Counted from the stretch's first letter, positions 36,255 to 46,633 are shown. The stretch: 64,000 nucleotides of DNA from Candidatus Methylophosphatis roskildensis (GCA_016708905.1 JADJEV010000003.1:1054001-1118000), one strand, 5' to 3'. Notes: generated by a model not told the origin, from the sequence alone. Numbers and translations are program-made.

Positions 36255-37024
36255 GCCGCAAGGGCCGGCAGCGGCACGAGTTCGTATCCGGCCTCCGCGA
36301 GCCCCTTGCCAATGGCATGAGCCGTGGCGACGGCGTCAGCGTTGTCGCCATGCACACAGATGCTTTGCGCCTGCACCGGCAGGTGCTTGCCGCTCACCGA
36401 GACGATGGCGCCGGCATCGAGCATGCGCAGGACATGGGCGAGGCTGGCTTCCGCACCGTGGATCAATGCGTCGGCCCGGGTGCGGGGAACCAGGCTGCCG
36501 TCATCGAGATAGGCCCGGTCGGCGAAGATCTCTTCCACCACGGTCAAGCCGGCGTCTCGCCCGGCCCTGGCGAGCTGGGACAGGGCGGGAGCGAGCAGGA
36601 TCAGCCGCGAATCGAGACGCTGGATCCCCCGCACGACGGTATCCGCTAGGGCCTTGTCCACGCAGGCCATGTTGCTGAGCGCACCGTGCGGCTTGACGTG
36701 GGAAACGGTCACGCCCTGGGCCCGCCCGATCGCCGCCAGGCCGCCGATCTGGTAGATCAGCATGGCTTCCAGCTCGGCCGGCGGAATATCCATGCGCCGG
36801 CGGCCGAAACCCTGCAGATCGGGGAAGGCCGGATGGGCGCCGATGCTGACCCCGCAGCGCTTCGCCATCGCCAGGGTTTGCTCCATGACCATGGGATCGC
36901 CGGCATGGAAGCCGCAGGCGACGCTTGCCGAGGTGACAACTTCGAGCATGGCAGCGTCGCTGCCCATGCTCCAGGCGCCGAAGCTCTCGCCGAGGTCGGC
37001 ATTCAGGTTGATCCGTCTGGCCAT
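36251..37024 (-). CDS. pxpA: 5-oxoprolinase subunit PxpA (LamB/YcsF)
   Basis: PxpA acts with PxpB and PxpC to hydrolyse 5-oxoproline, a spontaneous glutamine/glutamate damage product, to glutamate at the expense of ATP. The 257-residue protein has the YcsF signatures INLNADLGESFGAW, ACGFHAGDP, GAHPAFPDLQGFGRR, VKPHGAL and ICVHGDNADAV. It is third in the operon pxpB-pxpC-pxpA and begins within the end of pxpC or just after it (ATG 37024, alternative 37030). Confidence 0.93.
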   Translation of the reverse strand: MARRINLNADLGESFGAWSMGSDAAMLEVVTSASVACGFHAGDPMVMEQTLAMAKRCGVSIGAHPAFPDLQGFGRRRMDIPPAELEAMLIYQIGGLAAIGRAQGVTVSHVKPHGALSNMACVDKALADTVVRGIQRLDSRLILLAPALSQLARAGRDAGLTVVEEIFADRAYLDDGSLVPRTRADALIHGAEASLAHVLRMLDAGAIVSVSGKHLPVQAQSICVHGDNADAVATAHAIGKGLAEAGYELVPLPALAA

Positions 37025-37026
37025 CG

Positions 37027-38100
37027 TCATTTCTCGCGCGGCGGGTCGATATCCGGCGCGCGGCGCAGAGCCTGCGCATCGATCATGCCGCTGATCAGAT
37101 TTTCGGAGGACAGTGCCGTTTCGTCGATGACGCCCGGCGGCCGGAAGCATACGATTCCTTGGCACCAGGCCGCCAGCGCCTGACGCTGCGCGCGCCAGGC
37201 TTCCCGTGCCTCGGCCACGGAAACAGCAGCGAAGCGCAAGCCCGTGCCGGGATCGAGGTGGGCCAGCCGCGGCAGATCGGCGGCGATCACCGTCGCGATC
37301 TTCGGATAGCCGCCCACCGTCTGCGCATCGGCGAGCAGCACGATGGGCTGGCCGTTGACCGGCACCTGGATCGCGCCCGGCACCACGCCGTCGGAGACGA
37401 TGTCGGCGCCTTTGTCCGTGCGGTGGACGAGCGCCGGACCGTGCAGACGCATGCCCATGCGATCGGCATCGCGCGAGACGGTGAAATCCGATCCGTAGAG
37501 CAGATCGAAGGCGGCGGAATCGAAGTAGTCGTCCTGGGGACCAGGGATCACCCGGATCGGTCCCGCCGCGTGATCGAAGGGCGCCCTGCCCCGGCACTCG
37601 AGCCAGGGGTCGCCAGCGACCTCGCCGCAGGCGATGCTGTCGCCGAGCGCGAGCGCACGGCGGGCCACGCCCCCGATTCCGGCCCGCGCGTAGGTCGAGC
37701 AGCTTCCCAGTTGGCGCGGCACACGAAAGCCGCCGGAGATGGCGACGTAAGCCGGCCCTTTGGCGGCGCCGATGGCGACGATATCGCCGGGGAAAAGGGT
37801 GGCCGTCTGCCAGGAAGGCAGGTCGGCGAAATTGCCGTTGGCCCGGCTCACCCGCGCCGAGAGCTTGCCGGAGAGAGCGACGCGGACGATGCCCGAAACC
37901 GCTGCGAGGCGCGGGCCGACGAGACTGACCTCGATCGCCGCCTGGTCGGGGTCGTTGCCCAGCAGCCGATTGGCGCAGGCGAGCAGGATGCGGTCCGCCG
38001 CGCCGGACAGGGGGACGCCAATGCTGCGATACCCCGGGCGACCGGCATCCTGGATGCAGTTGCCGAGGCCGGCTTCGACCACTTCGACGACACCGCTCAC
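37027..38100 (-). CDS. pxpC: 5-oxoprolinase subunit PxpC (biotin-dependent carboxyltransferase-like)
   Basis: About 357 residues, matching the KipA/AHS2 family. Typical blocks include VVEAGLGNCIQDAGRPGYRSIGVPLSGAAD, AYVAISGGF and DRMGMRLHGP. GTG 38100 overlaps the pxpB stop as GTGA, which fixes the start and indicates coupling. An open frame continues upstream through pxpB but is not coding. Confidence 0.92.
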   Translation of the reverse strand: MSGVVEVVEAGLGNCIQDAGRPGYRSIGVPLSGAADRILLACANRLLGNDPDQAAIEVSLVGPRLAAVSGIVRVALSGKLSARVSRANGNFADLPSWQTATLFPGDIVAIGAAKGPAYVAISGGFRVPRQLGSCSTYARAGIGGVARRALALGDSIACGEVAGDPWLECRGRAPFDHAAGPIRVIPGPQDDYFDSAAFDLLYGSDFTVSRDADRMGMRLHGPALVHRTDKGADIVSDGVVPGAIQVPVNGQPIVLLADAQTVGGYPKIATVIAADLPRLAHLDPGTGLRFAAVSVAEAREAWRAQRQALAAWCQGIVCFRPPGVIDETALSSENLISGMIDAQALRRAPDIDPPREK

Positions 38101-38870
38101 GATGTCGATTCCTCGCCCACAAGCAGACTCGCCCTGTCGAGCCTGCCGGATTCCGCCAGCCGGTCCAACTGGGTGTAGGTGTTGCCATCGATCGCCTGCC
38201 ATTGCACGTCGTCACCGGCCCTGAGCAGGGCCGGACTGTCGGGATTGGCAACATCGAACAGCCGGACCGGGGTGCGCCCAAGCAGGTGCCAGCCTCCCGG
38301 ACTGTCCCACGGATAGACCGCACACATGCCACCGGCCACCGCCTGGGATCGCGCAGGCACCGCCCGGCGCGGCGTCGCCAGCCGGGGCGCATTACAGGCC
38401 TCGGGCAGGCCGCCGAGATAGGGGAAGCCCGGCACAAAGCCGAGCATATAGACGTGAAAACTGCTCGCCGTCATCAGCTCGACAAGCACTTGCGGCGTCA
38501 GGCTTTTCGCCCGCGCCAGCGATTCGAGATCGGGCGCGAACCCGGCCTCGAAGCACACCGGAATCCGCCAGCGCCGTCCGGCCTGGGATCGCGGCTGCGC
38601 TCGGCGGGCCAAGGCCAGCAGCTTGTCCCCCTCGACCAGCGGATCTTCCACCGAGGCATCGAAGTAGGCGGTGACCGAGCGGAACGTCGGCACCCATTCG
38701 ACGATGCCATCGAATTCACCCCGGCGCTTCGCCTGTTCGAGCGCACAGACGAAGCCGAGGACACGCGCGTGGATATCTGGCGCAATGGCGGCGCCGAACT
38801 CCACGGTCACGGCCGTATCGCCGAGCATCAACAGACGTGGTTCCGGATACATCGACGACGTCGCAAGCAT
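38097..38870 (-). CDS. pxpB: 5-oxoprolinase subunit PxpB (AHS1/KipI-like)
   Basis: First gene of the oxoprolinase operon, 257 residues, with the AHS1 signatures GDTAVTVEFG, VPTFRSVTAYFD, HVYMLGFVPGFPYLGGLPE and PRRAVPARSQAVAGGMCAVYPWDSPGGWHLLGRTP. ATG 38870 is used, though 38852 is also possible. The neighbouring inverted-repeat region lies upstream and probably contains the operon promoter. Confidence 0.92.
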   Translation of the reverse strand: MLATSSMYPEPRLLMLGDTAVTVEFGAAIAPDIHARVLGFVCALEQAKRRGEFDGIVEWVPTFRSVTAYFDASVEDPLVEGDKLLALARRAQPRSQAGRRWRIPVCFEAGFAPDLESLARAKSLTPQVLVELMTASSFHVYMLGFVPGFPYLGGLPEACNAPRLATPRRAVPARSQAVAGGMCAVYPWDSPGGWHLLGRTPVRLFDVANPDSPALLRAGDDVQWQAIDGNTYTQLDRLAESGRLDRASLLVGEESTS

Positions 38871-39335
38871 TGGGGTCCGATAAATCCACCCAGCTGTCCA
38901 GATCGATGAGCCGACCGTGAGCAGCAGGTTTCAAAGAGCAATCGCGCAGCACGCTTTGCATCGACAATAGCAGCCGATTGCGACCGCCGCCCGTCCGCGT
39001 ATTTGCATGATCCTGGATACCGCAGTTGCGCATGCGGAATTCCGTTCATGCTTCGACATAGCCTGTCCTGCGCCCTTCGACAGAGCCTGTACTGAGCCCT
39101 TCGACGGGCTCACTCAGGACAGGCTCTGTCGAAGGGCTCAGCACGAACGGAATTTCTCGGGGTCGCCCGAAGGCAGAGGACCTCTGCGAGCCGTTCGCCC
39201 TGAGCCTGTCGAAGGGCAGGCAAAATTTCGAGACGCCAACTGCGGTTCTTTTGGGATGATGACATGGCTTGCGACGCGCTCCTAAGCCGGACGAGCCGGA
39301 ACCAAACAGGGGAATAGCGGTACCCTAGCGCTTGC
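38871..39335. other. 465-bp gap dominated by a nested inverted repeat
   Basis: No gene is supported. The centre is a long imperfect palindrome (39039-39153), with another partial copy of the CTGTCGAAGGG motif at 39196-39217. The left part holds the upstream region of pxpB. Confidence 0.55.
39039..39153. repeat. nested inverted repeat with CCCTTCGACAG arms
   Basis: CCCTTCGACAGAGCCTGT at 39073-39090 and ACAGGCTCTGTCGAAGGG at 39119-39136 are perfectly complementary. The loop holds a second stem GAGCCC/GGGCTC, and outside it ATTCCGTTCATGC and GCACGAACGGAAT pair at 12 of 13 positions. Similar CTTCGACAGGCTCAG repeats are widespread in bacterial genomes as extragenic palindromes. Confidence 0.75.
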
Positions 39336-40867
39336 GTGGAGCTTGTCGATGCGGAGGCCGCCATGGAGCTGCTTACGACCCGGTACGCGGAGAATCTGGC
39401 AGGCGTGCTGTCTTGCTACGACCGGATCGTCATCACCGGCACGTTGCCCGGCGCGTGTTTCGCAGAGGGCATGACCAGCTTCTTGGTCTCCCGTGGGATC
39501 CGTATCTTCGACTACCCGCAGTTCGCGCTGCCTCTGCGGGAGCGCGTTCGCCATGCCGCTCAGGCGCTGGCAACGGAGCACGGCGCCAGGATCGAACATA
39601 TCGCCAAGGCCCACGTTCGCAAAGAAGACGTCGTGGCCAAGGTGCTCGCGGCGCGTGGCGATGCGCCCGGCCTGGTGCACGTGATATCGGCGATGGAGAC
39701 CTGCGCGACCTATCAACCCTGGCACGACAAGGCCAGCGGACGCACTTTCCTGCGCCCGGACACCACCAAGTGCCTGCACTACTACTTCTACTGGATGGAC
39801 CGAGAGCTGGGGCTCATCTACGGCGCGTGCCCACCTACTGTCCGTTCCGGCTGCAGGTTTACTGCAACGGACACAGTTGGCTGGCGCAACGAATGCGGCG
39901 CGAGGGCATCGACTTCGCCGCAGCCGACAACGCTTTTGCTCGCATAACCGACTTCGCTCGTGCGCAAGAACTCGCCGACACCTTCAAGCCTGAGTTGCTG
40001 CATCGCCACCTGGACCGCTACGCCCAGCTGTGCTGCCCCGTCCTGGATGTCTTTGGGCAGACCTACCACTGGAGCATCATGCAGGCCGAATACTCGACCG
40101 ACTTGGTGTTCAAGAGCGAGAAGATCCTCGGCTCGCTGTACCAGCAGCTCGCCCGCGAGGCAGTGCTCTCGGTGAAGGCCGAGCAAATCGCCACATTCCT
40201 GGGCAAGAAGATCACCCCGCAACTGGCCGCCGAGATTGGCTCGCGCCTGAGCACGCGCATTGAGGGAACCTGCATCAAGCACAAATTCGGATCGGTCTCT
40301 ATCAAGATCTACGACAAGTTCGCTCGCATCCTGCGCATCGAGACCACAACCAATGACGTTTCGTTCTTCAAGCACCACCGCAAGGTGGAACACCGCACCG
40401 GCCGCACCACGCGAGAAGTCGCGCCACTGAAGAAATCCATCTACAGTCTCATCGACCTGCGCGAAATTCTGCTGGGCTGCAATCATCGCTATCTCGAGTT
40501 CCTCTCCAGCCTGGACGATCACAGCAGCGGACAACGCCTGCTTGAACGCGTGACGCAATCCAAACCTGACGGCGACCGGTCCTTCAAGGGCTTGAACTTC
40601 TTCGATTCCAACGACCAAGCCCTCCTACGCGCCGTGCAACGACCCGAATTCAACATCCATGGCTTGGCCCGCTGTGACTTGATGCGCCGACTCCCTGACC
40701 AAACGCCCTCGCGACTGTCCCGCCAGCTCCGCCGCCTGCGCGTCCTCGGCTTGATCAAGCGCGCCGCCAACACCTACCGCTACTACCTGACTCGAGCAGG
40801 CCGCATGGCCATCGCCGCGTTCGAGCGCCTCACCAACTTCGCAATCGTTCCTGCAATGGCCGCATAG
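39336..40867 (+). pseudogene. frameshifted protein with C-terminal winged-helix region
   Basis: Two overlapping frames make one protein of about 510 residues. The first frame (from GTG 39336 or ATG 39363) covers MELLTTRYAENLAGVLSCYD to YFYWMDRELGLIY; the second resumes at VPTYCPFRLQVYCNGHSWLA and ends at 40867. Between TAC and GTG near 39820 five bases are present where six are needed, so one base is missing. The C terminus (PSRLSRQLRRLRVLGLIKR) is winged-helix-like. I recall similar multicopy proteins annotated as MarR-like or hypothetical; a mobile origin is possible but unproven. A sequencing error is not excluded. Confidence 0.7.
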
Positions 40868-40948
40868 CCGCAATGCATCGTTTCGGCCTCGCACTTCTGT
40901 GCCAGGACGCAAAACTTTGAAGTCGTAAGAGACTAAAGGACACAAACC

Positions 40949-41269
40949 ATGCTCGACAACCTGTTCTCACACCTGCCTGCTTGCGCCGAAAACGATGAGC
41001 GCTTCGACACGCTGCTCGAGCGGCCCGGCCTGAAGATAGAAAGGATCGTCTCGACAGGGCAATGCAGCCCACCGGCGTTCTGGTACGACCAATGCACGGC
41101 CGAATGGATCGTGGTCCTGCAGGGTGAAGCTGTGCTCCGGCTGGAAGGCGAGCCCCAGTCCAGAACGCTGCGCGTGGGTGACTTCCTCGAAATCCCGGCG
41201 CGCGCGCGACACAGGGTGGAGGCGACAAGCATCGAAGCGCCAACCGTCTGGCTGGCGATCCACTATTGA
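40949..41269 (+). CDS. small cupin-domain protein
   Basis: A 106-residue single cupin. It has a diverged first motif (QCTAEWIVVLQGEAVLRLEGE) and a clear second motif (LRVGDFLEIPARARHRVEATS). Such small cupins are often cofactor- or metal-binding, but the first-motif histidines are missing, so metal binding is uncertain. AAAGGAC precedes ATG 40949. Confidence 0.78.
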   Translation: MLDNLFSHLPACAENDERFDTLLERPGLKIERIVSTGQCSPPAFWYDQCTAEWIVVLQGEAVLRLEGEPQSRTLRVGDFLEIPARARHRVEATSIEAPTVWLAIHY

Positions 41270-41783
41270 ACTGTGCGACGGAGTGCCGGACGCTGTCCGC
41301 TGGCGCGACGGCGATCTGCGTCTTGAGTCGTCGGTTGCAGACGCGCTACGGTCCGCGGCTCGCGAATTGGCGGTTCTACGATGTGACCGAGCGGACATGA
41401 GCACGGTCGTGCATTGATGATGAAAACCGATCGAATAGAGGCTTGCCGATCCTCCCTGACCGTGGACGGAACATCGAGCGGCGGTCGACCTCCCGGCTGC
41501 GTCCGGCCGAATGACGTTTTGGAATCCTAGGCCGGTTCCGACCTCAAGCGGCCATTCATCAATCGTACGTCATACGGCGGCTATCCGGGCCTGACCGGTC
41601 GAACACAGAAGTCGGACGAGCACACCGGACCGATCGGCTTGTCGGCTTTGTCGACATCCCCTTGTCTTGCCACGATAATGCTGCCGCCGGTTCGCAAAGC
41701 CCGGATAGGATTGTGCCGAAACCCGCGAATTCACCGAAGATGTGAAAACCTGACGAACGACAAACACAACAGGTAGGCAGGCC
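41270..41783. other. 514-bp gap before the STAND gene
   Basis: No convincing gene. A frame ending at 41417 (DGVPDAVRWRDGDLRLESS) has plausible coding character but no start of its own and could be a remnant. The last 70 bases are AT-richer and should hold the promoter of the gene at 41784. Confidence 0.4.
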
Positions 41784-43082
41784 GTGCACCGCGTACAGAT
41801 CTTTCTGTCCACCGTCAGCGCTGAATTCCGCAGCTACCGCGACACGCTGCGCCACGACCTCACGCGCCCGAACGTCTCCGTGGCGGTGCAGGAAGATTTC
41901 ATCGTCACCGGTAGCGAGACGCTGGACATGCTGGACGACACCATCCGACAGTGCGACGCGGTGATCCACCTCGTCGGCGACATGACCGGGGCGCTGGCGC
42001 AGGCGCCATCGCTGACGCTGATCCGCAGCCGCTATCCCGACCTGGGCGAGAAGCTGCCGCCGCTGGCCCCCTTCCTGCAGCCCGGCGCGCCGGCGCTTTC
42101 CTACACCCAGTGGGAGGCGTGGCTCGCGCTGTACCACGGCAAGCCGCTCGTCATCGCCGCGCCCGAGGACGGCGCGCCGCGCGACAAGGATTACAAGCGG
42201 ATGCCCGAACAGCGCGCCGCCCAACAGGCGCATCTGCAGCGCCTGGCCGAGGTGGAGCGCTATCCCGGCATCCGCTTCGCCAGCCCCGAGCGGCTGGCGG
42301 TGGAGGTGCTGCGCTCCAAGCTGCAAGACATCCTCGCCTTGGCCGGCCCGGCGAAGAAGCTCATCCATCTGGCCTATCCCAGCCTCGGCAAGCTGTTCAA
42401 GGGACGGGAGGCCATGCTGGAGGCGTTGCGCACCCGCCTGACGAATGCCCCGGCGGCCGGCGCCAGCGCCATCGTCGGATGCGCGCTGCACGGGCTGGGC
42501 GGGGTGGGCAAGACGCGGCTGGCGGTGGAGTACGCCTGGCGCCATGTCGAGGACTATACCGCGCTGCTGCTCGTCGGCGCCGACGGCCCCGACACGCTGC
42601 AGCGCAACCTTGCCGCCTTGTGTGCGCCGGCGCAGCTCGACCTGCCGGAGCATCAGGTCACGGAAGAAGCCGCCCAGCTCGGCGCCGTACTCGCCGGGCT
42701 GCAGCGCAATCCCGGCTGGCTGCTGATCGCAGACAACGTCGATACCGAAGCCGCCGCCCAGGCGGTGGAAGCGCTGCTGCCGCAACTGCCCGGCGGCCAC
42801 GTGCTCATCACCAGCCGGCTCGCCAACTGGAGTGGCGGCGTCGCGGCCCTGCCGCTCGACGTGCTGCAGGAGGCCGCCGCGGTCGAGTTCCTCCTCGCCC
42901 GCACCGAGGCGCGGCGGCGCAAGCAGGCGGACGATGCCGCCCAGGCCCGCACCCTGGCCGGGGAACTGGGTGGCCTCGCCCTCGCCCTGGAACAGGCCAG
43001 CGCCTACATCGCCCAGTGCCGCCTTAGCCTGGCCGGCTATCTGGCGCAGTGGCGTGGCCAGCGCGACAAGGTGCTCGCCTAG
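41784..43082 (+). pseudogene. STAND gene part 1: DUF4062 and NB-ARC domains
   Basis: First part of a broken STAND NTPase. The GTG start gives a DUF4062 N terminus (VQIFLSTVSAEFRSYRDTLR, CDAVIHLVGDMTGA; about residues 1-110). The NB-ARC ATPase follows from about 215, with P-loop GLGGVGKTR (Lys243), Walker B WLLIADNVD and sensor VLITSR. The frame then meets TAG at 43080-43082, in the context KVLA-stop-YDPRLMQYPK, where a Trp codon would restore the frame. AGGTAGGCAGG lies upstream. DUF4062/NB-ARC/TPR proteins resemble pattern-sensing STAND proteins, including phage-defence ones; that role is inferred. Confidence 0.8.
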
Positions 43083-43758
43083 TACGACCCGCGCCTGATG
43101 CAATATCCCAAGAGCGTGGCGGTCACCTGGCAGACCTCCTTTGACCAGCTCGGCGAGCCGGCCCGGCGGCTGCTGCGGCGCCTGGCCTGGCTGGCGGCAG
43201 CGCCGATTCCGGAATCGCTGCTGGACGTGGCGGCGCCGGGGGCGGCGGCAGACGACGATGCCTACACCGCCCTGGCGGAATTGGAGTCTTACTCGCTGGT
43301 GACCCGCGCCGACGCGGCGCCGAGCTTCACCGTCCATCGCCTGGTGCAGGCGGTGACGCGATCCGGCGCGGACGTTGCAGCGCTCACCGAAGCGCTGGGC
43401 TGGATCGACGCCGCCTTCGTCGGCGATTCGCAGGACGTGCGCACCTGGCCCGTGCTCGATCCGCTGCTGCCCCACGCCCAGGCCGTCGCGGGCCATGCCG
43501 ATGAGGCGGGCATCGCCGCGCCGACTGCGAGGCTCATGAATGCCAGCGCGGCATTGCTCTTCGGCAAAGCCCTGCACGCCGAGGCCGAGCCGCTGATGCG
43601 CCGCGCGCTGGCCATCGACGAGCAAAGCTTCGGCGCCGGGCATCCCAGCGTCGCCCGCGACCTCAACAACCTGGCGGGATTGCTCCAGGCCACCAACCGC
43701 CTGGCCGAGGCCGAGCCGCTCATGCGCCGCGCGCTGGCCATCGACGAGCAAAGCTTAG
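43083..43758 (+). pseudogene. STAND gene part 2: helical domain and first TPR units
   Basis: Continues in the same frame after the TAG: YDPRLMQYPKSVAVTWQTSF, a helical region typical of NB-ARC proteins, then TPR units of 42 residues (126 bp) starting at 43578 and 43704. The second unit is cut at 43758 by the insertion element; the frame then runs 23 bases into it to a chance stop at 43781. Confidence 0.78.
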
Positions 43759-45704
43759 GCCGAACTTTGACAGCCCCCTGAACGTAACACCGCGTCCGCA
43801 TTAATCTTTATCGATCTGCGGGGTTTGCCTACTGGGTACAGGCGGGATTGAGCCCGAGCAGTTTGAAGGCTTTGGCCTGTATCGGCGTGGGGCGAGTCGT
43901 GAGGGTGATCTTGGCCTCGGGGTTGAGCGCGGTGTGGGTGATGTTGTAGGTCAAGGTGCCCAGGTCCTTGAGCAGTGTCCTGAAGCTGTGCAAAGGCAGT
44001 CCATCTTCGGCGAGTTTGCTCGCGTCCTTGGCCTTGGCCTGCTTGGATCGAACGGCCTTGATCACGGGTGAGGCGCGGCTGGCGCTGGCCTCGTCGAGGT
44101 ATTCGTCGTCGAACAGCATGGGCTTCAGGCGCGCGCGCATGTGCCACTCGACGTAGTACGCCAGCATGCACAGGAACACATGCGCGCGTACGCGCTGCTC
44201 GCTGTAGTGGAAGACCGGGCGCACGTTCAGGTCCACCGTCTTCATCGAACGGAAGGCCCGCTCCACCTGGGCCAGACTCTTGTAGGCGGCCACTGCATCG
44301 GGCGCATCGAGCTTGTCCTTGGGCAGGCTGGTGCGAATCACGTACAGCCCGTCCAGCGCGGCCTCGGCGGCGATGGCCTCGTGCCTGCGGGCCCAGGCCA
44401 GGGTCGTGTCGGTGATCGTCAGCGCCAAATGCTTGGCCATGTGGAAGCGCCCGATGACGCGCCCCACGCGCAGCGCAATGGCCTGCTCGCCACGCAGCGG
44501 GTTGCGCGCGCGCTGCGTGGCCGCGGCAATCTTGGCCAGATCGGCCTCGGTGGCTGCCAGCAGTTCCAGGCGCTTGCGCGCACGCTCCTCGGCCAGCAAG
44601 GGGTTGCGGCACACCACCAGCCGCTCATCGGGGAAGTGCTGGCTCGTGAGTTCCAGCAGATTGCGCTCGTCAAACAGCGAGGGCTGAAACGGCCCATGCT
44701 CGGCGGCAAGCTGCGCGATCTGCGGCGCGCGCAAGCTGCTGACCCAGTCCATGCCCTGGGGCTTGAGCACCTGCTCGATGCGAGCCGAAGTCAGCATGCC
44801 CCGGTCCCCCACCCAGGCGATGCGCTCGATGCCGAAGCGCTCCTTGAGCTTGGTCACCTGAGCCGCCACCGTGGCCGGGTCGGCCGTGTTGCCCTTGAAC
44901 ACCTCCACCGAGATCGGACAACCTTCGGCCATGCACACCAGCCCGAAGACGATCTGTGGATCGTCGCGCTTGCCATCGCGCGAATGCCCACGCGCGGCCA
45001 GCTCGCAACAACGCCCAGTCAGCCAGGTCGAGGTGAGGTCGTACAGCACCAGGGTGCTGCCCCGCAGATGCTGGCGCGCCAGCCGCCGCTCAATGTCCCC
45101 TTGAGCGTCGTGCAACCAGTCCAGCGCCCGGTACAAGTCATCGGCGCTGCATTGGCCCACCCCAGCACCCGCCCCAGCGACGAGGTGGCCGTGTCCTCCT
45201 GCAGCATGCGGTGCGTGGCCAGCTTGGAGGCCGGCTCGAGCACACGCGCCACCAACATGGCCTGCAACACCGGCTGCAGGTCCTGCGGGGCCGAAGCGAA
45301 CCACACGCTCGAACCCGAGCCACGGGCGGCGCCGAGCACCGCCGCGACATGGCCGTGGGGCAGGCTGCGCTCGACGCTGAAGACCGACTCGGCACTGGGC
45401 ACGGCGACACCGCCGCGCAGCAAAACCTTCAGGCCCTCGATCACATCGGCGGACAGGCAGGACAGGTTGGCCAGGGTGCGCTTGCGCACCTTGCCGTCGT
45501 CTCGGTACGACTCGCGAAGCAGGACCGCGGGGGCGAGTTGCGGTTGGGGACTGACTCGATATACATGGACATCGAATATAACCGATTCAGTGGCAAAAAT
45601 CAACACAATCTGCCTATATTACATGGGTACATATCGAGGCCATAAAAAGGCCGAAACCCGCATCAATACTGGGCTACGGCCGGATCAGGGGGTCAAAGTT
45701 CGGC
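43759..45704 (-). mobile_element. IS4-superfamily (IS1634-like) element inside the TPR array
   Basis: A 1946-bp element with inverted ends GCCGAACTTTGACAGCCCCC (left) and GCCGAACTTTGACCCCCTGA (right complement), differing by a small indel, flanked by TTAG at 43755-43758 and 45705-45708. Removing the element and one TTAG joins 55 and 71 bases to give exactly 126, the TPR repeat length, which confirms both ends and the 4-bp duplication. Confidence 0.88.
43829..45606 (-). pseudogene. frameshifted IS1634-family transposase
   Basis: Two minus-strand frames make one transposase of about 590 residues. The first (from 45606) ends its homologous part at SSLGRVLGW; the second resumes at GQCSADDLYRALDWLHDAQG and runs to 43829. 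The shift falls in GGGGTGGG near 45165 and is explained by one missing G. Later blocks YDLTSTWLTGRCCELAARGH, WVGDRGMLTSARIEQVL and QVERAFRSMKTVDLNVRPVFH carry the DDE-type residues. Either the copy is inactive or the read lacks a base. Confidence 0.82.
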
Positions 45705-46475
45705 TTAGGCGCCGAGCATCCCAGCGTCGCCAACGACCTCAGCAGCCTGGCGCAATTGCTCCAGGACACCAACCACCTGGCCGAGGCCGAGCCGCTGATG
45801 CGCCGCGCGCTGGCCATCGACGAGCAAAGCTTCGGCGCCGAGCATCCCAACGTCGCCCGCGACCTCAACAACCTGGCGGGATTGCTCCAGGCCACCAACC
45901 GCCTGGCCGAGGCCGAGCCGCTGATGCGCCGGGCGCTGGCCATCGACGAGCACAGCTTCGGCGCCGAGCATCCCGACGTCGCCCGCGACCTCAACAACCT
46001 GGCGCTATTGCTCCAGGCCAGCAACCGCCTGGCCGAGGCCGAGCCGCTGATGCGCCGGGCGCTGGCCATCGACGAGCAAAGCTTCGGCGCCGGGCATCCC
46101 GACGTCGCCCGCGACCTCAACAACCTGGCGGGATTGCTCCAGGCCACCAACCGCCTGGCCGAGGCCGAGCCGCTGATGCGCCGGGCGCTGGCCATCGACG
46201 AGCACAGCTTCGGCGCCGAGCATCCCGACGTCGCCCGCGACCTCAACAACCTGGCGCGATTGCTCCAGGCCACCAACCGCCTGGCCGAGGCCGAGCCGCT
46301 CATGCGCCGCGCGCTGGCCATCTTCGTTGCGAGCCTGGGTGCGGACCATCCGAATTCACAGACCGTGATGGGCAACTACGCTGCCCTGCTCGGCGAGATG
46401 GGCCATGGAGAGGAGGAGGTGCGGGAAAGATTTCAGTCGCTGCAGCGAGAACTGCTGGGGCAGTCGTCCACTTGA
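45705..46475 (+). pseudogene. STAND gene part 3: TPR array and C terminus
   Basis: Resumes the TPR array in the same frame after the element, with units starting at 45780, 45906, 46032, 46158 and 46284, then a capping helix (NSQTVMGNYAALLGEMGHGE) and a stop at 46475. Each unit resembles the TPR_10/TPR_12 type (AEAEPLMRRALAIDEQSFG...ARDLNNLAGLLQ). Without the upstream parts it has no ribosome site of its own. Confidence 0.78.
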
Positions 46476-46633
46476 CTTACAAGCACCAAGAAGTCCCGCG
46501 GCCGGGAGGCGACAAATGGCTCGTATTCGGGGGACACCGGACGATCGAAAGCGAAGTCCGACGGCATAGCCAGCGGCAGCTCCCGGCCGTGAGCAGCAGT
46601 GGCGCGGATGACAAGGCCCGAGAGTCGGGCCAA

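Larger units (their letters stand above)
43578..46330 (+). repeat. 126-bp TPR-coding tandem repeats, split by the IS
   Basis: Seven unit starts at 43578, 43704 (split across the element), 45780, 45906, 46032, 46158 and 46284, spaced exactly 126 bp. DNA identity between units is very high, with changes mainly at a few codons (SEQ positions reading SFGAEHP or SFGAGHP, GLLQ/LLLQ/RLLQ), so recent amplification or gene conversion is likely. Confidence 0.85.

Noticed and set aside
43578..46330. CRISPR-like regular repeats
   Set aside because: The 126-bp units are in frame and encode TPR helices with no spacers.
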